A program made the translations under genes and the position numbers. Source: an uncultured Lacibacter sp. (GTDB lineage Bacteria; Bacteroidota; Bacteroidia; Chitinophagales; Chitinophagaceae). Taken from it: a DNA stretch of 9,389 nt. The stretch is taken from contig NZ_CAMLGT010000150.1 of the NCBI RefSeq assembly GCF_946479605.1, positions 1 to 9,389 on the forward strand. Reading direction: 5' to 3'. Position 1 is the first letter of the stretch. Each line of letters starts with the position of its first letter. Shown in pieces: positions 1 through 6,843 of the stretch. The notes under the pieces are model-generated. The model did no database searches, was not told where the DNA came from, and was given only the letters and a program-made list of their open reading frames with translations.

Positions 1-120
1 TCTTCATCGTCACGCTCATCGTCCACGCTGCTGCCGGACTGGGCTGGGCGTGGCCAGATCAAGTATTACCACAATGGCATACACATACCAGGCGATAACT
101 GCTTTCCGCTGTCCGGCTAA
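1..120 (+). CDS. possible C-terminal fragment of an unrecognised gene
   Basis: Reading frame 1 is open from the window edge to a TAA at 118-120, giving 39 residues. They begin with a serine-rich stretch and end in KYYHNGIHIPGDNCFPLSG. The stop lies 5 bp from the convergent stop of the next gene, which is a normal tail-to-tail arrangement. The first 60 bases are about 65% GC by my count, clearly above the rest of the window. Frame 3 is also open to a TAA at 96-98 and would give a hydrophobic peptide, so the choice of frame is uncertain. I recognise no family, and the stretch may not be coding at all. Confidence 0.3.
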   Translation, partial: SSSSRSSSTLLPDWAGRGQIKYYHNGIHIPGDNCFPLSG

Positions 121-125
121 CATAG

Positions 126-1025
126 TTAAAATACTTTCGCTTTAATGCCGTAATACTTAAACAACGAATCTTTTACAAAGGCTGTATCACGCAAAGGTCT
201 TGCAACATGTAAAATAAGCTGGTAGTTTGTACTGTCTTTCATTTCCAGCCGTAACTCCCTTTCTCTGCCTTTATGAAACGCAATACGTGCATCTGCTTTT
301 GCTTTTGAAGACAATGTTTCAACAATCAGTTTAAACGAAGTAGTATCAAGTATTGCCGAAGGTTGAATGGCAACTTGTGGTGTATCTTTTATAAGCGTTG
401 AACTGTCGGGCTGCTGAATAAGTGGGGTGTCTGCAGCAACAACCTGTTCGGTATTTTCATTATCTGCAGTTGTTGTTTGCTTTTTAGGAAAGGCCTGCCA
501 AACAGCCCATCCAATTAATGCAAGGGCAATGATTATTCCACTGATGATGATCGGCTTTTTGGAACTCTTCCTTTCTTCGTGTGAAAAATCGATCTCTGTT
601 TCACCTTCAGCCAGTACTGTACGGTCACGCACATGATCGGTATTGATGGAATCAATTTTTTCCAAAACAGGGCTTCCCTGTTCAAAGGTGAGCAGGTTGT
701 CTTTGGCTTTCATAATAGAGCCAATGCCCTTCAGCGGAAAAGGCTTGCCGATATTGATGAGTTGTAACCCGTTGTTTACATACGATTCAAGATCGCTCAT
801 GGCAAGCGGTTTCATTTTACCGGTTTGCTGCATCAGGAATTGCAGCAAATCATCGGGTACCACTGCATTGCGGTTCATGGTAAAAGAAATGGTGCCTTCA
901 GGCCATCCTTCTTCTTTCAGTTCATATACATTTACGGAGGGATCAAGATCGAAACGACCAAGACCTGGAAGAGTAAGTGTTTTCTCCTTATACAAAAACT
1001 GGGATAGTAATTCCTGGATTTTCAC
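126..1025 (-). CDS. HU/CCDC81-like domain protein with one membrane helix and C-terminal SPOR-like domain
   Basis: Predicted 299-aa single-pass inner-membrane protein. Residues 1 to about 115 resemble the tandem HU-like fold of bacterial CCDC81-type proteins, with LPGLGRFDL near 19-27 and a second PLKGIGSI element near 97-104. A basic linker leads to one strongly hydrophobic helix (about 158-179). A low-complexity Thr/Asp/Pro/Gln linker follows, and the end (about 228-299) has the beta-alpha-beta-beta-alpha-beta pattern of a SPOR-like domain, which in other proteins binds denuded peptidoglycan at division sites. Topology should put the HU part in the cytoplasm and the SPOR part in the periplasm. 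The start is GTG at 1023-1025: an in-frame stop lies four codons further upstream, the next ATG (residue 50) would remove half of the first domain, and the N-terminus fits the family. A TAnnTTTG box lies 13 bp upstream. A role linking nucleoid or DNA to the cell wall is inference only. Confidence 0.8.
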   Translation of the reverse strand: MKIQELLSQFLYKEKTLTLPGLGRFDLDPSVNVYELKEEGWPEGTISFTMNRNAVVPDDLLQFLMQQTGKMKPLAMSDLESYVNNGLQLINIGKPFPLKGIGSIMKAKDNLLTFEQGSPVLEKIDSINTDHVRDRTVLAEGETEIDFSHEERKSSKKPIIISGIIIALALIGWAVWQAFPKKQTTTADNENTEQVVAADTPLIQQPDSSTLIKDTPQVAIQPSAILDTTSFKLIVETLSSKAKADARIAFHKGRERELRLEMKDSTNYQLILHVARPLRDTAFVKDSLFKYYGIKAKVF

Positions 1026-1038
1026 GGATAATTTTTTT

Positions 1039-1046
1039 CAAACATA
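1039..1046 (-). promoter_or_regulatory. TAnnTTTG -7 box for the HU/SPOR gene
   Basis: On the minus strand the sequence reads TATGTTTG, matching the Bacteroidota housekeeping -7 consensus TAnnTTTG. It ends 13 bases before the GTG start, implying a leader of only several bases. I see no convincing TTTG at the expected -33 position, so the call rests on the -7 match and its placement. Confidence 0.45.
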
Positions 1047-1095
1047 CTTAAAAAGCTTGTTTTATCATAGAAATGAGTTGATTGAGTTTTTTGGA

Positions 1096-1120
1096 ACCGG
1101 TAACCGGTAAGGGTAAACCC
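1096..1120. repeat. ACCGGT-A-ACCGGT palindrome plus adjacent GGGTAAACCC dyad
   Basis: The hexamer ACCGGT, itself a palindrome, occurs at 1096-1101 and 1103-1108 around a single A. The pair is therefore both a tandem and an inverted repeat. It is followed at 1111-1120 by GGGT-AA-ACCC, a second small dyad. It sits in the 175-bp divergent intergenic region between the HU/SPOR gene and the small membrane protein, upstream of both predicted -7 boxes. It could be an operator or binding site; chance remains possible. Confidence 0.4.
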
Positions 1121-1178
1121 CTGCCGAAGCAACCCGCAATTCTTCGTTAAATAAACAAGCTGGCTGGCTTCACTTGCC

Positions 1179-1186
1179 TACATTTG
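1179..1186 (+). promoter_or_regulatory. TAnnTTTG -7 box for the small membrane protein gene
   Basis: TACATTTG matches the Bacteroidota -7 consensus TAnnTTTG and ends 14 bases before the ATG at 1201. It continues as CAAAAA, almost identical to the box in front of sdaA. No clear -33 TTTG is visible at about 20 bp upstream. Confidence 0.5.
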
Positions 1187-1200
1187 CAAAAACGAATTGA

Positions 1201-1527
1201 ATGCTTTCTGCACAGGATAAGGAATTTGTAGAGTGGTGGAGCAAGAACCGGAACAAGGAGAAAAAACTGGTGAAGCAATTAGCGGTGGGATTACCATTGG
1301 GCCTTGCGTTTGGCGTTCCCATTTTGTTAAGTGTAATGTTCCGTGGCTGGTATAAGAGTATGACGTATGTATCGGGCTCCCAGCTAACCATTGTGCTCAT
1401 TGCTGTATTGCTCATCGTGGTCTTTTATGCCATTTTTAAAATGCGGTTTAAATGGGAAATGAACGAACAGCGGTATAGCGAATTACTGAAAAAATCAGAA
1501 CAGGAGGCAACGCCGGAGCAGAAATGA
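1201..1527 (+). CDS. small two-helix membrane protein of unknown function
   Basis: Encodes 108 residues that I do not assign to a named family. The N-terminal 25 residues are charged (EFVEWWSKNRNKEKKLVKQ). Two hydrophobic segments follow at about 26-47 and 61-81, joined by a short loop with RGWYKSMTYVSG, and the C-terminus is a charged amphipathic tail ending EQEATPEQK. The pattern suggests a hairpin inner-membrane protein with both ends in the cytoplasm. ATG 1201 is the only good start and lies 14 bp after a TAnnTTTG box. The FKBP lipoprotein gene follows 54 bp downstream on the same strand without an obvious terminator between them, so the two may be co-transcribed. Confidence 0.7.
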   Translation: MLSAQDKEFVEWWSKNRNKEKKLVKQLAVGLPLGLAFGVPILLSVMFRGWYKSMTYVSGSQLTIVLIAVLLIVVFYAIFKMRFKWEMNEQRYSELLKKSEQEATPEQK

Positions 1528-1581
1528 TTGTCACAGAAAAGAACTGATAACTAAATAGTGAACGAAACAAAACAAAGTATT

Positions 1582-2094
1582 ATGAAGTATGTGTTTGGGT
1601 TATTGATGGCTGTTGCAGTATTAACAGCTTGTAAGAAAAAAGACGAAGGTTGTCCTTATGAAGCAGAAAACACCAACGCTTCTGCACAGGAAGAAACAAT
1701 GGTAACAGATTATATTTCTGCAAACAATATTACAGGAGCTGCTGAACTTGGCAGCACAGGTATGTATTATGTAATAGATGCGCAGGGTAACACCAATAAG
1801 CCAGCTTTGTGCAGTACTGTCGTTGTAAAATATACGGGTAAGCTTACAAACGGAACAATCTTTGACCAAACACAAAGTGGGGCAAGTGCTTCGTTTACGT
1901 TAGGTACTGTGATTGAAGGCTGGAACCGCAGTTTGCCTTTGATTGGGGAAGGAGGAAAGATCAGGTTGTATATTCCTCCGGCACTGGGGTATGGTGAGTA
2001 TGGCTCGTTTAATCCCAACACCGGTATTTATGTAATTCCCAAAAATGCAATGTTGATTTTCGATATCGAACTTGTGTCTGTTTACGGTTATTAA
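1582..2094 (+). CDS. FKBP-type peptidyl-prolyl cis-trans isomerase, lipoprotein
   Basis: Predicted 170-aa envelope lipoprotein that catalyses cis-trans isomerisation of Xaa-Pro bonds and so assists folding of exported proteins. Starting at ATG 1582, residues 1-16 are a signal peptide and LTAC (14-17) is a lipobox with Cys17 as the lipidation site; KKKDE follows. The FKBP fold occupies about 75-168. The FKBP12 active-site pattern is visible: Tyr84, Phe94-Asp95, Phe105, Val110-Ile111, Trp114, Tyr137, the VIPKNAMLIFDIEL strand and Phe160. An in-frame GTG at 1558 would add eight residues, but the ATG gives the typical lipoprotein N-terminus. A strong terminator follows the gene. Whether the protein faces the periplasm or the cell surface cannot be decided from sequence. 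Confidence 0.9.
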   Translation: MKYVFGLLMAVAVLTACKKKDEGCPYEAENTNASAQEETMVTDYISANNITGAAELGSTGMYYVIDAQGNTNKPALCSTVVVKYTGKLTNGTIFDQTQSGASASFTLGTVIEGWNRSLPLIGEGGKIRLYIPPALGYGEYGSFNPNTGIYVIPKNAMLIFDIELVSVYGY

Positions 2095-2127
2095 AATCAT
2101 CATTCGGTATAATTAATTTGGATAAAG

Positions 2128-2157
2128 TCCCGGTTGCTATTTGTAGCCGGGATTTTT
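2128..2157 (+). terminator. rho-independent terminator after the FKBP gene
   Basis: A hairpin with arms TCCCGGTTGC (2128-2137) and GTAGCCGGGA (2143-2152) pairs over 10 bp, including two G-T wobbles, around the loop TATTT. Five Ts follow at 2153-2157. It lies 33 bp past the FKBP stop codon. Confidence 0.85.
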
Positions 2158-2172
2158 GTTTACTTACATTTG
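2140..2172 (+). promoter_or_regulatory. promoter of sdaA (TTTG / TAnnTTTG)
   Basis: TTTG at 2140-2143 and TACATTTG at 2165-2172 are separated by 21 bp, fitting the Bacteroidota -33/-7 promoter architecture. The -7 box ends 15 bases before the TTG start of sdaA. The -33 element falls inside the terminator hairpin of the preceding gene. Confidence 0.6.
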
Positions 2173-2187
2173 TAAAAATTATCAGCC

Positions 2188-3615
2188 TTGCCTTACGAAC
2201 CTATTTCCGTTTTCGATATGTTTAAGATTGGCGTTGGTCCATCCAGCAGTCATACACTGGGGCCATGGCGTGCTGCACAACGTTTTGTACAATCGCTGCA
2301 AACAAAACAACCGCTTGAAGAAGTGGCAACTGTTCGTGTATTGTTGTATGGTTCATTGGCAAAAACCGGGAAAGGGCATGGTACCGATGTAGCCGTGCAG
2401 CTTGGGTTGTGTGGTGATGATCCGGTAACATTTGATGTAAACGCAATAGACAGCAAGATCAACGACATTGCTGCCATGAAGGAAATTTTGCTTGGCGGAA
2501 AACATGAGATACAATTTGATCCAAGAGAAGATATTGAGTTTCTGATGACGGAAAGTTTACCGTTTCATCCCAATGCTGTTACATTCCTTGCCTCTTTTCA
2601 TAACGGAGAATCGGTAGCAGAAACCTATTATTCCATTGGCGGCGGTTTTGTGGTAAAAGAAAATGAAGAAACTACCGGCCATGCACAGGTGCAATTATCA
2701 TTTCCGGTAGATACGGCGAAAGACCTGTTACACTGGTGTATGAAAACCGGCATGAGTATAAGTGAGATTGTGATGGAAAATGAAAACGCCTGGCGTAGTG
2801 AAGAAGAAACAAAACAAGGTATACTCAACATCTGGCGGGTAATGCATGAATGTATTTTCAGAGGATGCCATGCTGAAGGTTACCTGCCGGGCGGTTTAAA
2901 TGTAAAACGACGTGGCGCTGGCTTAAATAAAAAACTGTTAAAGCAAAAGCCATACAGGAATTACAGCGAGTGGTTAGAGGCAATACGGGAAGGAGGAAAT
3001 GATTTTAAATATACACTCGACTGGGTAAGCTGTTTTGCATTGGCTGTGAACGAAGAGAATGCATCGTTCGGTCGTGTGGTAACAGCACCAACAAACGGTG
3101 CTGCCGGTGTAATACCTGCAGTGCTGATGTATTATGTTTGTTTTTGTGATGCTGCTGACGAAGAAAAGATCATCCGCTTTTTATTAACGGCCTCTGAAAT
3201 TGGCAGCATCTTTAAAAAAGGTTCTACCATATCTGCCGCCATGGGTGGATGCCAGGCTGAGATAGGTGTATCAAGCGCAATGGCAGCCGCCGCATTAACA
3301 GAATGCATGGGCGGCACGCAAAAGCAGGTATTAATGGCGGGTGAAATTGCTATGGAACACCATCTTGGTTTAACCTGCGATCCGATTGCAGGATTGGTGC
3401 AGGTGCCTTGCATTGAACGGAATACCATGGGCGCCATCAAAGCCATCACTGCATCGCAATTGGCACTACAAAGCACACCTGATTTTGCAAAAGTGTCCTT
3501 AGATGCAGTGGTGAAAACCATGTGGGATACTGCAAAAGATATGAACCACAAGTACAAGGAAACTGCCGAAGGTGGATTGGCAATTAACATCCCTATTGCA
3601 TTGCCCGAGTGTTGA
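2188..3615 (+). CDS. sdaA: L-serine ammonia-lyase (L-serine dehydratase), iron-sulfur dependent, single chain
   Basis: Cytoplasmic enzyme converting L-serine to pyruvate and ammonia with a [4Fe-4S] cluster. The 475 residues contain the beta domain with the SSSHT motif (19-23) and GPWRAA, then the alpha domain with [48 protein letters not shown] and VQVPCIERN. Cys355, Cys397 and Cys408 have spacings of 42 and 11, as for the cluster cysteines of the Legionella enzyme (343, 385, 396). The last residue is Cys475, matching that enzyme's terminal fourth ligand. The start is TTG at 2188: an in-frame TAA lies five codons upstream, and the first ATG (residue 11) would remove conserved ISVFD. The gene has its own promoter and no partner gene in the window. 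Length is normal for the one-chain form. Confidence 0.95.
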   Translation: MPYEPISVFDMFKIGVGPSSSHTLGPWRAAQRFVQSLQTKQPLEEVATVRVLLYGSLAKTGKGHGTDVAVQLGLCGDDPVTFDVNAIDSKINDIAAMKEILLGGKHEIQFDPREDIEFLMTESLPFHPNAVTFLASFHNGESVAETYYSIGGGFVVKENEETTGHAQVQLSFPVDTAKDLLHWCMKTGMSISEIVMENENAWRSEEETKQGILNIWRVMHECIFRGCHAEGYLPGGLNVKRRGAGLNKKLLKQKPYRNYSEWLEAIREGGNDFKYTLDWVSCFALAVNEENASFGRVVTAPTNGAAGVIPAVLMYYVCFCDAADEEKIIRFLLTASEIGSIFKKGSTISAAMGGCQAEIGVSSAMAAAALTECMGGTQKQVLMAGEIAMEHHLGLTCDPIAGLVQVPCIERNTMGAIKAITASQLALQSTPDFAKVSLDAVVKTMWDTAKDMNHKYKETAEGGLAINIPIALPEC

Positions 3616-3637
3616 TACCTGTTAGTTGTTAAAAAAA

Positions 3638-3679
3638 GCAAAATCAGCAAACAAATTTGGCGAAATGCTGTTGTTTTGC
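3638..3679. repeat. imperfect inverted repeat between sdaA and the ABC transporter gene
   Basis: GCAAAA-T-CAGCA (3638-3649) pairs with TGCTG-TTG-TTTTGC (3666-3679), giving 5 and 6 bp of stem with an asymmetric internal bulge around a 16-base loop. No T-run follows on the plus strand. On the minus strand the hairpin would be followed by seven Ts, but no minus-strand gene needs it. It may weakly end sdaA transcription or have no role. Confidence 0.35.
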
Positions 3680-3749
3680 AAACGAAATAAAATCTGTTCA
3701 AAAGAACAGGATTCATTTAGCAACTTTCTTTAACATAACGGTCAAAGTA

Positions 3750-5441
3750 ATGGCAAATTACAAGGCAGCAAACGACCTGAAACGTCCGCTGCAACGCTTA
3801 TTGCAGGTATTGAACCTGGAGCGAAAGGAGATTGGCGCAATTTATTTTTATGCAATCCTTGCGGGTGTATTGCAACTGGCCATGCCGCTGGGCATACAGG
3901 CCATTATTAATTTTGTGCTTGCCGGCCGTTTATCTACTTCAATTATTGTTCTGATTGTGCTGGTGGTGATCAGTGTTTTCCTGACTGGTTTGCTGCAGGT
4001 AAATCAAATGAAAATCATTGAAAAAATTCAGCAGCGGATCTTTACCCGTTATTCATTTGAATTTGCATGGCGTATTCCCCGTCTTGATCTTAAAAAAATC
4101 GATCAATACTACCTTCCCGAATTTGTCAACCGTTTTTTTGATACCATCAATCTTGAAAAAAGTCTCAGCCGGCTGTTGCTCGACATTCCTGCAGCATTGA
4201 TACAGGTTGTATTTGGTTTGATCTTGCTATCGCTTTATGCCAATGTGTTTATTGTTTTCAGCTTACTGGTTTTATTGATCCTGTTTTTAATTATCCGTAT
4301 AACATACGCCAGGGGGCTTTCTACAAGCCTCGATGAAAGCGAATACAAGTACGAAGTGGCCGGATGGCTGGAAGAAATTGCACGTGTATTAAAATCCTTT
4401 CAGTTTTCACGTGGATCATCGTTGCCGGTAGATAAAACGGATAAGCTGGTTACAAAGTATCTTCATGCACGCACCAGTCATTTTCGTGTGTTACTGTTGC
4501 AGTACTGGTCGTTGATCGGGTTTAAAATTCTGATTACAGCAGGGATGTTAATTGTGGGTGCAGTACTGCTCGTAAGCAATGAAATAAATGTGGGTCAGTT
4601 TGCTGCTGCTGAAATTGTGATATTGCTTGTATTGGCTTCGGTAGAAAAACTCATCCGCAGTTTGGATAAGATCTATGATATTTTAACCGCTGTTGAAAAA
4701 TTAGGAAAGGTAATAGACAAGCCGCTTGAACCGGAAGGCACATTGGGTCTTGATCAGAATGCAGGCGGAGTTGCTGTTTCAGTAAACGATCTCAGCTTCA
4801 GCTATAATGATCAACGGCCCATTCTTCATCAGCTGTCATTAACTATTGGTGCAGGGGAAAAAGTATGTATCAAAGGTGGCGAAGGTTCGGGAAAATCAAC
4901 CGTACTGAAATTGCTCACCGGTGCCTATTCTGATTTCGAGGGAAATATTCTGCTCAATGAGATACCGATCGGCAATTACAATCCTGCGTTGTTACGTTCT
5001 GAAACGGGCATCCTGTTTAATCAGCAGGAAATTTTTCAAGGCAGTTTGTATGAAAACATTACCCTGGGCGATACGAATATCACTCCTTCACAAATCAATG
5101 CACTGGCAGCAAAGTTGGGCATCAGTGAATTCATTGCATCACTCAAAAAAGGATTTGATACGCAAATTGACGCAACCGGAAATCGCTTATCCAGTGCCGT
5201 TATCCGAAAAGTGCTCCTGTTAAGGGCATTGGTGTCAAGTCCAAAATTATTATTGCTGGAAGAACCATGGCTGGGATTGGATCTTGAATGCCGCCGGAAA
5301 ATAGAACAATACCTGTTTTATGAAATCCCTGCTACAACTGTTGTGGTGATTACAAACGATGATTCTTTTGCAAAAAAATGCAACCGCATATTTTATATGC
5401 ACAATGGAAAAGTGGTACGGGAAGAACAACCCCATTCATAA
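3750..5441 (+). CDS. ABC exporter half-transporter (permease fused to degenerate ATPase domain), type-I-secretion-like
   Basis: Inner-membrane ABC protein of 563 aa from ATG 3750; an in-frame TTG at 3657 would add 31 unlikely residues. The exporter transmembrane domain has six helices (about 29-56, 64-85, 144-162, 165-185, 252-275, 283-300). The ATPase domain (about 340-563) has an A-loop Tyr352, Walker A GGEGSGKST (376-384, Lys382) and a Q-loop near Gln425. The other motifs are altered: signature LSSAV (480-484) for LSGGQ, Walker B LLLLEE (500-505) with Glu504 for Asp, and Asn536 where the switch His is expected. Glu505 keeps the catalytic Glu position and GLDLE the D-loop. There is no N-terminal C39 peptidase. 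HlyD and TolC genes follow directly, so it should energise or gate export through a tripartite conduit. Substrate unknown. As a half-transporter it would form a dimer with both sites altered unless it pairs with another ABC protein. Confidence 0.9.
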   Translation: MANYKAANDLKRPLQRLLQVLNLERKEIGAIYFYAILAGVLQLAMPLGIQAIINFVLAGRLSTSIIVLIVLVVISVFLTGLLQVNQMKIIEKIQQRIFTRYSFEFAWRIPRLDLKKIDQYYLPEFVNRFFDTINLEKSLSRLLLDIPAALIQVVFGLILLSLYANVFIVFSLLVLLILFLIIRITYARGLSTSLDESEYKYEVAGWLEEIARVLKSFQFSRGSSLPVDKTDKLVTKYLHARTSHFRVLLLQYWSLIGFKILITAGMLIVGAVLLVSNEINVGQFAAAEIVILLVLASVEKLIRSLDKIYDILTAVEKLGKVIDKPLEPEGTLGLDQNAGGVAVSVNDLSFSYNDQRPILHQLSLTIGAGEKVCIKGGEGSGKSTVLKLLTGAYSDFEGNILLNEIPIGNYNPALLRSETGILFNQQEIFQGSLYENITLGDTNITPSQINALAAKLGISEFIASLKKGFDTQIDATGNRLSSAVIRKVLLLRALVSSPKLLLLEEPWLGLDLECRRKIEQYLFYEIPATTVVVITNDDSFAKKCNRIFYMHNGKVVREEQPHS

Positions 5442-5456
5442 CATTAAGTACAAGCC

Positions 5457-6821
5457 ATGTCGTTTCAGATTCTTACACCCGATATACAGCAGAAAGCAGG
5501 AAAGCAGCTGCAATCGTTCAACGAAATTTACCGGCAGCATAAGAGCAGCCGCATTCGTAAATACTTTTATTTTATTATCGGAATTGTAATTGTGATCTTG
5601 TTTTTGCCATGGACTCAAAACATCCGTAGTAATGGAACTGTTACCACACTCCGCCAGGAGCAGCGGCCGCAGCAGGTGAACAATATTATTGCCGGCCGTA
5701 TTGTAAAGTGGTGGGTAAAGGAAGGCGACTTTGTAAAAAAAGGAGACACCATTGTGCAATTGGCAGAGATCAAAGATGATTACCTCGACCCCAATCTCTT
5801 GCAGCGTACAGAACAGCAACTGAGTGCTGAACAAATGACCATTGATTATTATCAAGGGAAAGTGGCAACTACTGATCAGCAAATTGCAGCACTGGAAAAT
5901 GAACGGGAATTAAAGCTCAGTTCGATTGATAACAAACTCATTCAAACAAAACGGAAAGTGCAGAGTGATAGTATGAAAGTGAATGCTGCTATCAATGAAA
6001 TGACGGTAGCTGACCGTCAGTTAGAAGGCGCAACAAAAATGTATGAGCAGGGTGTTATTCCATTAACTGAATTTGAACGACGCAAAGTGTTGCACCAAAA
6101 TGTGAATGCAAAAATGATTGGTGCGCAAAACGATTTCAACAACAGTAAACAGGATCTGCTGATTCTTCAATTGGAACGAAGTGCAGCTGTTCAGGAATAT
6201 GCAGAGAAAATTGCAAAAGCATCAGGCGATCGTTTTCAATCACAATCACAAATTGCAACCGGGCAGGGAAAAGTAGCGAAGCTGCAAAACCAATATGATA
6301 ACTACAGAATAAGAAATGGACAATATTTTGTGTTGGCACCACAAGACGGGCAGGTGATCAAAGCAATGAAAGCCGGCATCAATGAAATGCTGAAGGAAGG
6401 CGATATGATCGTTGAAATTGTACCGAAGCAATATCAACTGGCTGTTGAAGTGTGGGTGAAACCGATGGATCTGCAGTTGCTCACCATTGGACAAAAAACA
6501 CGTTTCATGTTCGATGGATTTCCCGCAATTGTTTTCAGTGGATGGCCAAAGGCATCGTATGGAACCTACGGTGGTGAAATTGTAGCGATCGAATCAAACC
6601 TCAGCAGCAACGGTATGTTTCGTGTGCTTGTTGCAGAAGATAAGAACGAGCGGCCATGGCCAAAGAATATGAAACTTGGCACAGGTGCTGTAAATTTTAC
6701 ATTGCTGAAAGATGTATCAGTTTGGTATGAATTGTGGCGGCAGATCAATGGTTTCCCGCCGGATTATTATCGTCCGCAAACAACAGCAAACGGCAAAGGA
6801 GAAAAAGAAAAAACTAAGTGA
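5457..6821 (+). CDS. HlyD-family periplasmic adaptor (membrane fusion) protein
   Basis: Predicted 454-aa adaptor linking the ABC exporter upstream to the TolC-like protein downstream. A short cytoplasmic N-terminus is followed by one membrane anchor (about 36-52). The first lipoyl half-motif is at about 75-105 (AGRIVKWWVKEGDFVKKGDTIVQL). A long alpha-helical coiled-coil hairpin runs from about 112 to 282 with its tip near EQGVIPLTEFERR (197-209), the region that contacts TolC in related adaptors. The second lipoyl half follows at 290-322 (LAPQDGQVIKAMKAGINEMLKEGDMIVEIV), then the beta-barrel/membrane-proximal part (about 325-418). The C-terminus adds a tail with VWYELWRQINGFPPDYY and a charged KGEKEKTK end. 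ATG 5457 lies 15 bp after the ABC stop, so the genes are almost certainly one operon. Confidence 0.93.
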   Translation: MSFQILTPDIQQKAGKQLQSFNEIYRQHKSSRIRKYFYFIIGIVIVILFLPWTQNIRSNGTVTTLRQEQRPQQVNNIIAGRIVKWWVKEGDFVKKGDTIVQLAEIKDDYLDPNLLQRTEQQLSAEQMTIDYYQGKVATTDQQIAALENERELKLSSIDNKLIQTKRKVQSDSMKVNAAINEMTVADRQLEGATKMYEQGVIPLTEFERRKVLHQNVNAKMIGAQNDFNNSKQDLLILQLERSAAVQEYAEKIAKASGDRFQSQSQIATGQGKVAKLQNQYDNYRIRNGQYFVLAPQDGQVIKAMKAGINEMLKEGDMIVEIVPKQYQLAVEVWVKPMDLQLLTIGQKTRFMFDGFPAIVFSGWPKASYGTYGGEIVAIESNLSSNGMFRVLVAEDKNERPWPKNMKLGTGAVNFTLLKDVSVWYELWRQINGFPPDYYRPQTTANGKGEKEKTK

Positions 6822-6843
6822 TAACAAACGGCCAACATACGTG

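Noticed and set aside
643..1110. 155-aa plus-strand reading frame opposite the HU/SPOR gene
   Set aside because: The minus-strand product has recognisable domains over this span; the plus frame is Ser/Phe/Leu-rich, as expected of an antisense shadow.
3132..3716. 194-aa minus-strand reading frame across the end of sdaA
   Set aside because: It lies antisense to the highly conserved cluster-binding region of sdaA and is explained as a shadow of that gene's codon use.
3657..3749. TTG start adding 31 residues (with CCC) to the ABC transporter
   Set aside because: The extension has no resemblance to exporter N-termini, and ATG 3750 gives a typical start just before the first helix.
5436..5882. 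148-aa minus-strand reading frame across the start of the HlyD gene
   Set aside because: It is antisense to well-supported adaptor sequence, low in complexity and unlike any family; treated as a shadow.
6712..6843. Open upstream extension of the TolC frame overlapping the end of the HlyD gene, near an A-rich GAAAAAGAAAAAAC stretch, suggesting a frameshift fusion
   Set aside because: ATG 6844 gives a clean signal peptide, and the HlyD frame ends with a normal charged tail. A fused product would bury the export signal, so the overlap is taken as chance.
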